A DNA stretch of 64,000 bases from Orobanche coerulescens (GCA_033398695.1 CM065804.1:10029001-10093000); one strand, 5' to 3'; shown: positions 10,471 through 21,868, numbered from the stretch's first letter. Made by a program: numbers and translations. Notes: generated by a model from the sequence alone, not told the origin.

Positions 10471-10937
10471 TGCACCCAGAACTACAGCAGTAGTGTTCTC
10501 AAAGCTGGTTACAACAACAGACTCCTCCGATCGAAATACCAAGTTCAAGATACGCACGGAAAGCTCCCGAATAAGATCATACTAAGATCCTGAGCTCTAA
10601 TAAAACTCACACACGACCATGAAAAGGTTCGGGACAACAAATACAAATGTGGATACCCATAACTTTGGGAAATTACAAAATGGCCAAAAATCACGATACG
10701 TGATCGAATAACCAAACCGAAGTTTACAATACATCTAACAATGTTAAATGAACTTATGAGGAACCCGAAACAACAGTTTCAAATGAGATTCGCAAGAATC
10801 GAACTCAAGCGCGGAAAGATCGCTTAAGAACATGGAACTCAACAAAACGACACCGAAACGAACTCAGATGTCTAAAAGTGCAGAATTAATCATTCGCAGA
10901 ATGACGAAGAAGCCACAAGCTAGTCGTCAAAACATAA

Positions 10938-13610
10938 TCCTGCCTTTATTACAAGTAACTTCTCAACCCTTCATTTGGAGGCCTCCGAGACCGCTTTATA
11001 CTCAACCTAACAGGTGGAACCAGCAGTCGCGCTATGCTTGGCACTGTGCCAAGATACTGCTCCCCCATTAAGAGTAAATATATAGCCAGAAGTAGACATC
11101 GAATCGTCTTTCTGTCCTTGGAAGTCCGAATCAGTGAATCCCATCACATTCAGTTCTCCACCGCCATACATAAGAACCATATCTCTAGTCCTTCTCAAGT
11201 ACTTGAGAACGTTCTTTATGGCAGTCCAATGTTCCCTATCTGCGTTTGCCTAAAACCTACTTACCACACTCACAGTATACACAATGTCAGGTCTCGACCA
11301 CAACATAGCATACATAAGGTTACCCACGGCCGGAGCATACGGTATATTACTCATTTCCTTACGTTGTTCCTCACTTTGAGGACACATCTTCAAGGTGAGT
11401 TTTATTCCATGTCGCATCGATAGGAACCCTCTTTTAGAATAATCCATCTTAAATTGCTTTAAGATTTTATCTATATAGAAGGCTTGGGAAAGACCTATCG
11501 TTCTCTTCGCTCTATCCCGGTAGAGATGAATACCAAGAATATAGGTAGCTTCCCCCAAGTCTTTCATGGAGAAATTACTCAAAAGCCAAGCTTTCATAGA
11601 ACTGAGCATTCCCACATCATTTCCTATTAGTAGAATGTCATATACATATAGTACTAAGAATGCGATCTTGCTCCCACTAATCCTCTTGCATACACAAGGT
11701 TCCTATTCATTTTGCACGAAGTCAAACTCTTTGACTGCCTCGTCAAAATGAAGATCCCAACTACATAAAGACTGCTACAGTCTATTTCATGGAGTCTACA
11801 TCCACCATCGCTTGGTCACAGGTCGTTGGGTCGGTCTCTTGGCTATCACTTGGAACCTCATGGAGACCCAGCTCCTCCAAGTGTACAAGGCCATACCTCT
11901 CAGGTAAATGAGACACCCTACTAGACCTACGAGGTGGTTGTACTTGTGTTTCAGAAGGTTTAGTTCCAATTTCTTGCACAGGTGTCTCCTAAGGAGTTTC
12001 ATTGTATTCTTCTAAATAAATACTTCTACCTGCTCCGCCTTCCTGAATGAATTCATCTTCCAGAAAGTGTGCTTGCAAAGCAACAACGATCTTTCGATCT
12101 TCGGGCATGTAGAATAGATAACCTATCATCCCAGACGGGAATCCAATGAAATGTCCCTTTGCGGACCTCGCTTCCAACTTTTCCACCTTAGTTTTCTTGA
12201 CATAGGCGGGACATCCCCAAATCCTAATGTGATTAAGACTTGGTTTACTGCCCTTCCGCATCTCATATGGAGTTTTAGGAACGGATTTGGAAGTACATCT
12301 ATTCAAGATATATGCAGCAGTCAGGAGTGCATACCCCCTACAGGTAAATCGGTAAATCAGTATAGCCCAGCATGGAACGGACCATGTTCAACAAGGTCTG
12401 GTTCCTTCTTTCTGACACTTCATTTAACTGAGGAGTGTATGGAGGTGTTCATTGTGATACTATTCCATGTTCCTTAAGGAACTCGTCAAACTCCATACTC
12501 ATATACTCACCACCTCGATCCGACCAAAGTGCTTTGATATGGTTTCCAGTTTGTTTCTCGACTAGGGCCTTAAATTCCTGGAATTTCTCAAAGGCCTCGG
12601 ATTTGTGTTTCATTAAGTATACATAACCATACCTAGTATGATCATCTGTAAATGTAATGAAGTACTGATATCCGTCACGTGCTGCTTACAAAGCACCACA
12701 TATGTCGGTATGGATTAATCCTAGTTTATCAGCGGCTCTTTCAAAAGTCCCTGTGAAGGGGGACTTAGTCACTTTGCCTTTAAGGCAAGATTCACAAGTA
12801 GGAAAGGATCCGATCCCAATGGACCCATAAGTCCATCTTTTTCAATTTTGTAAACCTTGGTCTGACCAACATGACCATGTCTAAGATGCCATTTCAAAAC
12901 TTGATTAGTTTTATCCCTACCACGCTTCCTAGTCATAGTATTTAGAACGACTTTGTTATGAGGTTTAGATGATATAGTCCATTTAACAATATAGAAGTAC
13001 CCACTAGTTTATTTCTAAAATAAATTTTGCAGGAACCATCACCAATGAAAAATGAAAAGCCTTTCCGATCTATGACCGGAATGGATACAATGTTTTTATG
13101 CCCCTTGGGCAAAACAAGTACATCTTCTAAAGTTAGAACAAAACCGGATTCTAAACCCAAAAGAAGTGATCCTTTGTCGGTTGCTTCGACACTATGCCTG
13201 CTTCTGACAGTAACCATCACTTCCCCAGCTCCAAGCTTCCTACTTTGTTCCAGATCCTGATTCATGGTACATATATGAGAACTAGCACCAGAATCCAGTA
13301 TCCAAGAAGTAGAAAATACAGTAGTAGAACAATTTGTTTCCAAAACTAAAAGTTCTGTACCTGAAGTGCCATGAGGAATAGGGCAGTCTCTTGCCTAGTG
13401 GCCCAGCTCACCGCACTTGAAACAAGCGTTCTTCTTCTTCTTGTTCTTCAGAACCATTGGGGCCTTGCCCTTACCCTTGAAGTCCTTGACTTGTGGTCCC
13501 ATCTTTCTTCTTGGTCTTTTTATTCTTATTCTTGCACCTCCGAAATCCAGAAGAAATCACAAGGGCAGATTCCTTCATCCGTGAAGTCTTCATCTGAGAC
13601 TGAGCGGTCA
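10938..13610 (-). pseudogene. copia element F: gag C-terminus and pol, internally deleted
   Basis: From 13610 leftwards there is a gag tail with a CFKCGELGH knuckle (stop inside) and a protease (ILDSGASSHICTM, 13343-12942). Integrase follows with WSDRGGEY and a QLNEVSERRNQ region. Then come the GCPAYVK block (12306-11989), an RSSRVSHLPERY linker, the second half of reverse transcriptase (YVYDILLIGNDV, GIHLYRDR) and the start of RNase H (MGFTDSDFQG). The first half of reverse transcriptase is missing: the frame passes from the VDVDSMK region (11782) almost directly to SWDLHFDEAVKEF (about 11765). RNase H breaks off near 10980. Several stops and frameshifts exist. The element is non-autonomous today. 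Confidence 0.88.
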
Positions 13611-13823
13611 TGTAATACCCGGTTGAAATTCATGTCATTTCAAATCTCTTCATTGTGCGAATTGTGTTTTGTTGGGCGAACCCTTGTAATCATTGCTTGG
13701 AACCACCATTTTGGAGTTTCCGTACTTCCATTTCGTGATATTATTTCCCAGATATTGAGTCATATTGCTTTTATTCTCTTCCCGGGTCATTTTTCATCAT
13801 TTTAGGACCCAAGGGGGGTGTGC

Positions 13824-14107
13824 GCCGCGGCACAAGGGTTGTGCACCGCGGCACACACAATTTCTAGACCTGGCCGAGCAGCCTGTACCTTGTGCCGTGG
13901 CACATGCCGGCAGGGCCGCGGCACATTGCCGAGTCACTGCCGCGGCACACCTGCCCGGGCCGTGGCACACTCGTGTTGCATCTTCGGCCAAAACCGTCTG
14001 TACCATGTGCCGCGGCGCACGCCAGCTGGGCCGCGGCACACTGCCGAGCCCTGGGAGCAGTTTTTGGGCCTGTGCCGCGGCACACTTCGGCTGAGCCGCG
14101 GCACACA
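13824..14107 (+). promoter_or_regulatory. CCGCGGCAC array (U3) of LTR I
   Basis: About nine GTGCCGCGGCAC-like words, several forming the perfect palindrome TGTGCCGCGGCACA, alternate with GGGCCGCGGCAC. The array ends GCCGCGGCACACAATGCGGTCAACT, immediately before the TATA region (reported in pieces: GCCGCGGCACACA, then GGTCAACT). Because the words lack stop codons, long false ORFs appear on both strands. Confidence 0.6.
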
Positions 14108-14870
14108 ATGCGGTCAACTGTATAATTATGCTTTTTGAGTGAGATGCAGCTCATTTCTCTATTTCTTCTCCTACCTGCGAGAGAGGGAGCTTGAGGGGAG
14201 GAACTTCTCACCATCTATCACTTGTGTGTTGGATTTTTATCATTTTCATTCGGTTGGGAAGCCCGGATAGTCGATCTAACGCGTATTCTTCGGATCATAG
14301 TGCTTGGATCTTCAAGAGGTAGTTTCTTCAACATCTTGGATTTCGATTTTGTATTGAGTAATGATGTTTTGGATGTTAAAATCATAGTGTATGAAGTGAT
14401 ATACGCATGATTATGGGCATATTTGATTATTCATCGGATTATTGAAGGATTATTCAAGAACACTTTGAATATTGTGTTGGATTTTGGGATTTTTCGTAGA
14501 TTCGTCCGATTTATCCGATTTGAAACTTGAGAACCTTGAGATTATAATGTATCTATACCGTATGCATGCTTTTCCTACGATTTTATGGATTTGATTGTGC
14601 CGTTTTCGGACTTTTGGGAGTTTGAATGATTTTCCAACCTCTAGTTGTTTATCCGTGTATTTTCGTGAATCGTAGATGGGTTTCGGGAATTTCTTCGTGT
14701 AATTTGAGTATGGATAATTGACTATCATATTCCTTGCGAATCGTTTAGGTGCCGGGAGCGCGTTCTTGGACCTACCGAACTCATACCGTTTTTCCGTTCG
14801 ATTTCTCGATGTCTCAAAGGCAAGTATATATTTATGATTGTACGTTCTCGACTTTGAAAGTAAGATATAT

Positions 14871-15066
14871 TGATGGCATGATATGAAAGAACCATTTCCA
14901 CGGCATTCATATATGTATTGATGGCATGATATGAACGAACCGCTTCCACGGTATTCATATATGTATTGATGACGGATGATATGAACGAACCGTGTCCACG
15001 GTATTCATATATGTATTGATGACGGATGATATGAACGAACCGTTTCCACGGTATTCATATACGTCT
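14871..15066 (+). repeat. tandem repeat, 4 units of 48-50 bp, in LTR I
   Basis: Units begin TGATGGCATGATATGAA or TGATGACGGATGATATGAA and end CATATATGTAT, with lengths 48, 48, 50 and 50. They lie between the TATA region and the LTR end, so probably in the transcribed R/U5 part. Confidence 0.85.
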
Positions 15067-15614
15067 TGATGTGATGCTATGAGATTTAGTTATTCCGGAA
15101 TACTAGTCTTGAATTGATGAATTGATGGTTACATTTTACTTTATTGTTGAGGAGTATTGTGTTTCATTTTTGATATACTTGCACTAGATATTCGACGGCT
15201 AACCCCTTCATGGGGGAAATACTTTTTATGTATTTCAGGTTCCAGGAGAGCGGACAGGCAGGTACCGGGTCGGCATGAAGATGGTGGGCAAGTGTGATAC
15301 TGTTTCTTTCCTCCGATTATGTTTTGAGTTTTCCATTCAGTGTTGTTGAACTGGAATGGTTATTGAATACTTGAGTATTGTTTTCCATTTTCCTTGATGT
15401 TCCGGCCTGTGTTTGCCGAGGTATTGATTCGTGTTGTGATGTCTTTGGATACATTGGTTATGTTTTGAATACCCTTGTATTGTTCTTCATTCCATTGTAT
15501 GTAGACCTTCTCGGTCAAAATTTATATTTCCGCGTATGTTTAGCCTTGTGGGCCCCACGGCGGGGCTTACGGCGCTGTAATATTCCCTGAATAACTTGGG
15601 GGTGTTACAGAATA

Positions 15615-15626
15615 TGGTATCGGAGC
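15615..15626 (+). other. primer-binding site of element I (tRNA-iMet type)
   Basis: TGGTATCGGAGC lies five bases after the LTR end TGTTACA. It differs from the canonical motif at one position (CAG to CGG). Confidence 0.85.
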
Positions 15627-15855
15627 TTTAGGTCTATGGATACCTAGGCTGTCGGTCTTTTGGGTCGGATGAGTCGTCATTTGTCCACAGTATCACTACT
15701 CTGCCATCATCACAGTGCGACCGGTACTTGTAAGACCTCTTACTCTTCTGGTGTTTCCGTATTGGTTATGCTTCTTTTTATTGGTATTCTTGAGAAACGA
15801 TCACATTAATGACGTGCGATTGAACTATACTTACGTGCAATATATGTTCTTCAGT

Positions 15856-17281
15856 ATGTCAGCTGGTAGGGGTCGTGGCCGTGGTCGTGGCCGTGGACGA
15901 GGAAGAGGTCGTGGCGCGGCCGTTTCCATCACTTCAGTTGCGGGGTCGACCAACCCCAGTTTGTCGAACTCGGTGCATCCTGACACCGAAAGTCAGCAGG
16001 ACCAGTCGAACGGCCAGGGGAACAACGCGGACGTTGGAGTTGCGAATGCACTTCAACAATTGGCTACTCAGATGACCCTTTTAGCCTAAACTGTTCAGCT
16101 GAATAATCCGAACCCAAACACGGATGCTTTGCTTCAGAATGTAATCCGTATGCACCCTCCACAGTTTGGCGGTGCCACAGACCCGTTAGGATGGGAAGAT
16201 TGGCTAGCGGAATTGGAAAAGATTTTCGAGGCGGTTGATTGCCCCGAGGTGAGGAAAGTACTGATTGCTCAGTATTTCCTCACTAAGGAGGCCGCTACTT
16301 GGTGGAAGGTCATCAAGCCACAGGATCGTATTGCCACGTGGGATGAATTTAAGGAGCTTTTGGAGGCCGAGTTTTGTCCTTGGCCGGTGCGAGAGGGTCG
16401 AATCCGAGCCTTTTTCGAGGCTAAACCACAAGATATTCCCGTTTCGCAGGCGATCGCGGAGTACAACCAACAATTGATCCATGTGAAGGATCAAGTGCGT
16501 AACGAGCGTGATAAGATCCATTATTTTGATATGCGGATGAATTTGGACTTATGGCGGTACATGGCCGGATTTGCTTGTACCACACTGAATCAGGACAGAG
16601 CTTTAGCCCATGATATGTTGAACCCCGAAAACGATACCGCTGAAGAACCGAAGAAGCAGAAAGTCGTGGGAAATTTTTCTAGCTCTAAGGGTGGCAAATT
16701 TCAGAGGTCGCAGACGACTAACCGTTTTGCCGGACAGTCGTCACGTTCTAATAAGGTAAAGAGGGGTTACCGTCCTACTCCGGGTACCACAAATCGCACG
16801 ATGACTTGCTATAATTGTGGCCATCCAGGCCACTTTAATTCGGAATGCAACTTTCCACCATTGAAGTGTCACACGTGCGGACAGATGGGACATAGAGTGG
16901 CTTATTGTTCCGATCCGAATCAGACTTTGGACACTCGGGCTTCTGCCCCAGCACCACTTGACCAAGGTATAAACCAGCGGCAATCTTTTGGTCAACCTCA
17001 TCAGAATTTCGGCAGGGGCCGGGGACGGGGTCAAAACGCTGGAGGGGGAAACTCTAGCGTTGGTTCGGTACAACCACGGTTTTATGAGATGCATCGAACA
17101 GACGAACCCGACGCGGCGGTGGCTTCAGGTACCATCCATATTTTATCTTATCCAGTCCGTGTACTTTTTGATACGGGTGCTACACATTCTTTTATTTCTT
17201 TGGAGTGTGTACACCGTTTGAATATAACTTGTTTGACTGCTTGCGACCCCTTTATCGTGAAACTGCCTAGCGGGAAGAACA
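15856..17281 (+). pseudogene. chromovirus-type gag and protease start, truncated
   Basis: The start ATG at 15856 opens an Arg-Gly repeat tail (MSAGRGRGRGRGRG). The retrotransposon Gag capsid domain follows (MHPPQFGGATDPLGWEDWL, TWWKV, FKELLEAEF) at about residues 90-260. Then come two CCHC knuckles (CYNCGHPGHFNSEC and CHTCGQMGHRVAYC), a second RG-rich stretch and the aspartic protease site LFDTGATHSF. One in-frame TAA at 16087-16089 breaks the N-terminal region, probably from CAA. The protein stays in one frame to SGKN near 17280, where the sequence switches to LTR J. The retained gag makes this the best preserved capsid gene in the window. Confidence 0.9.
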
Positions 17282-18449
17282 CGATTCGACTGGGAAGCTC
17301 GGACCCCGAAGAAGACAACGAACGGAAGGGTTCCGACTCGAATTCATTGCGAGAAATCTGACCCTAATATCATACCATCAATAAATTAACGAACGAATGA
17401 GGAAGAATAATCGTAGAACGCTCGAATTCTCTTTGTGACATTTTATCGAACACCTTCAAGGCATCGATAAAATCCTCAATAAAACGACAAATCCGTGGCA
17501 ATCCAACCGTGTAATAACAAGGAATTAGATATAATATAGCTTAACAATCATCAATACATCACTATTCTGAGTTAAAACGGATTAAACGGACAAATCGAAC
17601 AAAATCCCCAAAACTAGATTTTAAGAAAACTTGCCTTGATTCGGTCGATCGGAGCAAGTTATGGAAGGATTAATCGATGTTATGAACTCCAAAACTTCAT
17701 GGATTTAACCCCTAACAACATCCCTCCATGATCATGAAATCTCCGAGCGGAAGAGTATGAAACGAGTGAGAAAATGAAGAAAAACCCGATCGCTTCTGCC
17801 ATATTTATACCTATAGGACACGGCGCAAAGAAACGGCCCAGACAGCCGGGTGTCTCGCCGTGTCTCGGCGATGCTGGTCTGGCCGACCGGCGCAAGACAC
17901 GGCCCAGGCAGCGCCGTTTCAGGGCTGCCGCCTGTGTCCGGCCACCAGACTCGGTCGATCCGACGGTCCGAAAAATCCCGAAACTCAGACCTGAACGTAA
18001 ACCGAAAGCACGGTTACGAAGTACTCGTAAGGACGAATCCGAACACTGAGAGAACACATGATTCCGACCACCCAAAGGCTCGAAATTCGACAACGGAAAG
18101 TAATTACCACAAACTTTGGGAAATTACGAAAATGGCCCAAAACGTCCGAAAATCACGATACGTGATCGAATAACCAAACTGAAGTTCACAACACGTCTAA
18201 CAAATTTAAACGGACTTACGGAAAACTCGAAACAGTAATTTCGAACGAGATTCACAAGAATCGAACTCGAGTGCGGAAAAGTCGTTAAGAAACACGGAAC
18301 TCAACAAAACAATACCGAAACGAACTCGGATGACAAAAAATGCAGAATTAATCATTCTCAGAATGATGAGACGGTCCCACGCGAGTTGTCGAAACGGACT
18401 TCCGCCGAAAAAAGAAAATTACCGGAAATCCGAAATTGCGGATATTACA
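17281..18449 (-). repeat. partial gypsy LTR J, minus strand
   Basis: On the minus strand it begins TGTAATATCCGC at 18449 after the polypurine region AAGGAGGGTAGAA. The U3 part (18449 to about 18000) matches the U3 of LARD G by eye. The TATAAATA box is at 17802-17809. The array between them (17818-17960) uses ACACGGC/CGGCCC words instead of the TAGCGTGCGCTA words found in G. The LTR is cut at about 17281 where it meets the gag of I. Confidence 0.75.
17802..17960 (-). promoter_or_regulatory. TATA box and ACACGGC/CGGCCC array of LTR J
   Basis: TATAAATA (minus, 17802-17809) is followed upstream by ACACGGCGC, AACGGCCC, CGCCGTGTC and ACACGGCCC words to about 17960. The same words occur at 52105-52290 in an otherwise different LTR. 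Confidence 0.5.
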
Positions 18450-18877
18450 TTCTACCCTCCTTAAAAGAAGTTTCGTCCCGAAACTTAAATCAAGTAGGGA
18501 GAAGCAATATCCCGCCAGGAAAACTCAACGAGATACACAAGAACCGAAAAAAAATCGTGCCCAACGGCGAAACGTTACAAGCAACGCAAAGGAATATACG
18601 GCGTGAAAACACGTCTCACGACGACTAACGCAACGCCACCGACTATGTTTCAAACAATAACGAGCAATTAACGACGCATCACATACCACATCACATGCAC
18701 ACATTTAATCGAAGAAACGTACGCTACAACAAGTCGCACCCGACTAAAACGGCTATGCGATAGAAACAAGTAGAGTATCACGATAGAAATCATTCCGATT
18801 CTCATCAATAAGAAAATGTCCGACGTCAAAACACAAACAATTCAAGATAATGGAAAACGAGAATACCGGACATTACA
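18450..18877 (-). other. 3' interior fragment of gypsy element J
   Basis: It starts with the polypurine/TTTCGGGACGAAAC block found just inside the 3' LTR of D, G, K, H and L. It continues with the TATTCCTTTGCGTTG region also seen in D and G. No coding region is visible. It ends CCGGACATTACA before the direct repeat GGTCA. Confidence 0.6.
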
Positions 18878-18882
18878 GGTCA

Positions 18883-19516
18883 AACCCCATCAGTACTTGA
18901 CTCTATGCATGAGTTAATGCAAATCGAAATCATCGAGCTCTCGTGTATCCAATACAAGTATCTCCAATTCTTTGGCCAAAGACTTATGATCTCATCTTCC
19001 AATAAACGCATAGGACATATAACCCGTTCACTAACAGGAGAAAGATTTATATCTTGGTATTCAGTAGGACTTGCTACTTGCCCGTCAAGACGCACATCGA
19101 GGTTGACCCCCGCCTCCTGGTTTACAGGGTCGAACTACTTTAATGAAAATCTTGACATCACAAGCACATCCCTACTAAATCCTCAAGTCGAAGGTTCACG
19201 AATACTTATCCCAACCTTTCGATTCCGTCATTGACTGTCCCAGAGTGAAATCCGTGTGATGAATCGAGGGTGAGTCGGTTCGAGTATACTAATACAATTA
19301 GCATACCTATAACGTGTGCTCCCACTAACCATTAGTGTTCGACAGGCACTCTCCACTTCAAAGAACACGTCATACAAGTCTTCACATAAACTTAACGCCC
19401 AGTCAAGTTTCATCGACTTGCGAACGATTAAGTATTTGAGCTATACACCTTTCCAGTGCCGATCCCCTTATCTAATAAGGAGTAGAATGTTTTGCTCTCA
19501 AATACACGGACTAGTT
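18883..19516 (-). repeat. probable 5' LTR piece of copia F
   Basis: It lies between the composite I/J and chromovirus H. Removing H (target duplication TAGTT) joins it to 37058-37221, which on the minus strand begins TGTTAGGAGTATGCCC, a copia-style LTR start. The content (GTGGGAGCACACGTTATAGG and flanks) suits a copia LTR, but no primer site or gag N-terminus was found before the composite, so something was lost here. Confidence 0.45.
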
Positions 19517-21852
19517 TGTAACGCCCCGATTTCGCATATACATTTATTGTGAATTATAGAAAACATATTCAATTTTATTAAATTAATGCCCGAATAATTT
19601 ATCGTTTAATTCATTTTATTTCACGATCATGCAAATTCATTTATGCCATTATTATTCATGACAAGTCAAGTGATTCGTTTCGTTTCATTTCTCATTTTAA
19701 TTCATCGTTTCATCTCGTCATTTCTAGGCCCAAGTCAAATTTTAAGCGATATTAATCGTTACCCTTAAGATTCCACAAGTCCATTTTAATTAATTTTAAT
19801 CCATTCATTTTGGGCCGGCCTAAGCCAAACCCATTATAATATTTAGCCCAAATATTATAAGTCCATCAAGCCCAATCCATTAACACTAATCATCTTAATT
19901 AATTTTCACCCAAGCCCAACATCTTCTCCCACACACACACGATCAGAACATGGGGGGAGTTTTCTGCACCTTCATTAACCTCCTTAATGGAGGTAGTGAG
20001 CATAATGGGGGGAGTTATTCATCATGGGAAGGATTGGTTATCCACTTCCCGTATTAAACTACAAACAACAAATTAAACTAAAAAAAAGAATAATATTTCT
20101 CTTTCACAACAAAAGATCGTTCTTCTCCTCTTCATCATAAGGTAAACTCTCATCTTTCTTATGCAATTTTAAAAGAAAAACAGTCTTCATCTCAAATTCT
20201 ACGCTACGCTGAATTTATAAGCCAAACTCGAATTTCTACAACTCATCTCTCAAGATGACAAACCCCATCGTCCGGTTGAATAAAAAATTTATCAACCAAG
20301 TATCCATCCGGCCGTCGCCACAGAAATTTCTTCATCGAACCTGAAACTTTTCCAAACCTGCAAAATTCCAAATCTATAATCTCGAACTCAGAATCCAAAT
20401 CGAGTACAAGCCTTCAAACCTGAGTTTCGGTCGGAAATCTTCTGACTCTCAACCTAAAAGCCGCTGCCCTACAGCGCCACCATAGCGTCAAGTCCCACCA
20501 CTGCTGCCTCGCCGTTTAGTTTCACACGACTGTATGATTTCCTGTTCGAGCCGCCGCGGAGTTGGCCGGATTCAAGAACCCATCTCGCCGCCGCCTCCAT
20601 TAAATCATCAGCTGAGCCGCCTCGCCATCGCGGAGTATAGCCACCACTCCGATTGGGGGGCATGGTCGTCACCGGTATTTCTGCCAGCGGCTGGGGAGCG
20701 TCGCGGGTGGGAATTTCTGAACCCAGGCGAAAGTGGGGGGTCGGGCAGGAGGTGAAGTGAGAGGGGAGAGAGTTTAGATCTGATTCTTTCAACGATGAGA
20801 CGGGACTTTTGTTTTCCAACCTTGGTTAAATTCATTTCCACCCCTAAGTTTTATAATTCTGTCAATTGACCCCAGACTATTTATAATTCCTTCATTTCCA
20901 GCCATCAGATAATTAATTCTTACGAATTAACCCCAATCAGACTTACAACTCCTTCAATTTCAGTCTTTAAATATTTAATTCCTTCAATCTTACTCCAATC
21001 AGGTTTTCAATAATTAAAAATCAATCCCTTAACCAAGCCTTTAACTTATTGACTTTATCAAATAATAATAATATTCAATTTAAGTTATGTCTTGTATATT
21101 AGTTTCAATTATAATATTATATTAATAATAAACCATCATTATTTGTAGATAATAACAAGAATTTACGGGCCTAGAATTGTCGAGTCAAGCATCTCATCAC
21201 ATTCAAGTTCAAGAACTGCATTTTATCCAGGTGTGGAGATTTATTACGCTTTTGTTTATTTTAATTACTTTATATATTGTCTCGTATGTGCACGTGAAAT
21301 CAGTCAGAAGCACTTAAATGTGCAATCAGTCAGAAGCACTTAAATGTGCAACCAGTCAGAAGCACTTAAATGTGCAATCAGTCAGAAGCACTTAAATGTG
21401 CAAATCAGTCAGAAGCACTTAATTGTGCATAAAGCCTTCGGGCTAGCCGACGGGCTTCAGAATTTATCAGTCATGTTGTTTATACTTGCTAATATATTTA
21501 GTAATTAACGTAGACATATTGCGTATCCTCCACACTGAGCGAGTTGGAAGCTCACCCCACTATTTAACCCCTTTCAGGTTGAAGAGCTCGATGTGGCATG
21601 CGATTGAGAGTGGGATGATCAAGCCTATGATTAGATGTTTATTTATTTAATGTTATTTCCCTCAAACTATGTTTATGAACAAGTGTTCAATTTGTTTTAT
21701 TTTTACGTCAAGGTATGTTTTGTTTTAACAATGACTCGAGAAGATTACTTGCAATTATTGAGTTTGTCTTTTGAGATGTATTTCCGCTTCAGTATTTTTA
21801 TTTATTCTTCTTAAAATTTGAAGAATCATATTTTAGAAAAGTGGTCGCTACA
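19517..21852 (+). repeat. 5' LTR of chromovirus H (2336 bp)
   Basis: TGTAACGCCCCGATTTCGC...GGTCGCTACA, the intact counterpart of the split 3' LTR. It holds a GGGCC-rich early part, a CCGCCGCC block around 20580-20600 and the 26-bp tandem repeats at 21299-21429. No GC palindrome array like those of I, K or G is present. ORFs reported inside it are not conserved proteins. Confidence 0.93.
21299..21429 (+). repeat. tandem repeat, 5 units of about 26 bp, in H LTR
   Basis: The unit is ATCAGTCAGAAGCACTTAA + ATGTGCA; four perfect or nearly perfect units and a fifth with one extra base. The copy in the 3' LTR (36510-36637) has units 4 and 5 altered at the CAG positions. Confidence 0.9.
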
Positions 21853-21856
21853 TAAG

Positions 21857-21868
21857 TGGTATCAGAGC
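21857..21868 (+). other. primer-binding site of H (tRNA-iMet)
   Basis: TGGTATCAGAGC, a perfect initiator-Met primer motif, four bases after the LTR end. Confidence 0.93.

Larger units (their letters stand above)
5549..10937 (-). mobile_element. LARD-type gypsy derivative D, truncated at both ends
   Basis: Minus-strand order: LTR (10937-8011), primer site (8006-7995), non-coding interior (8010-5549) ending at the TTTCGTCCCGAAAC block that precedes the 3' LTR in relatives. The 3' LTR itself is missing, and the 5' start of the 5' LTR is cut where copia F begins. LTR and interior align by eye with the intact element G (27063-35815) along most of their length but are more diverged, so D is an older member of the same family. 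The interior carries only short, incidental ORFs, which is why I call it a large retrotransposon derivative. Confidence 0.8.
8011..10937 (-). repeat. LTR of LARD D (about 2.9 kb, U3 start lost)
   Basis: On the plus strand it starts TGTAACACCCCCAATCC, the complement of the gypsy-type LTR end. It contains the duplicated ACCCC/GTGGA module at 8936-9070, an (AC)n run at 9068-9080, the TATA region at 9970-9977 and the TAGCGTGCGCTA array at 9990-10470. Homology to the LTRs of G continues to about 10937 (GTCGTCAAAAC) and stops roughly 110 bases short of where the U3 start should be. Confidence 0.82.
13611..15609 (+). repeat. gypsy LTR I (1999 bp)
   Basis: It runs from TGTAATACCCGG to GGGGGTGTTACA and is followed by the primer site. 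It contains the CCGCGG array (13824-14107), a TATAATTATG region near 14119, a 4-unit tandem repeat (14871-15066) and the conserved family end GGCGCTGTAATATTCCC. Confidence 0.88.
13611..18877 (+). mobile_element. chimeric gypsy composite I/J
   Basis: The left part is a complete plus-strand gypsy LTR (13611-15609), a primer site and a gag-protease region (to about 17281). Without a pol or a matching 3' LTR it then joins a minus-strand piece: part of an LTR (17281-18449) and adjoining interior (18450-18877). The outer ends are TGTAATACCCGG on the left and CCGGACATTACA on the right, so both termini look like LTR starts facing outwards. GGTCA stands on both sides (13606-13610 and 18878-18882). This suggests one integration event of a rearranged cDNA (inference), though a chance 5-bp match is possible. 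Confidence 0.55.

Noticed and set aside
13797..14214. Overlapping ORFs on both strands across the CCGCGG array
   Set aside because: The palindromic GC words contain no stop codons in any frame; the translations are repetitive Cys/Arg/Ala strings without a known domain.
20469..20841. ORFs of about 75-115 residues in the H LTR (also at 35714-36053)
   Set aside because: They lie within LTR sequence and resemble no known protein; their presence in both copies only reflects LTR identity.
21299..21429. CRISPR-like regular repeats
   Set aside because: Units are directly adjacent with no unique spacers, inside a plant LTR.
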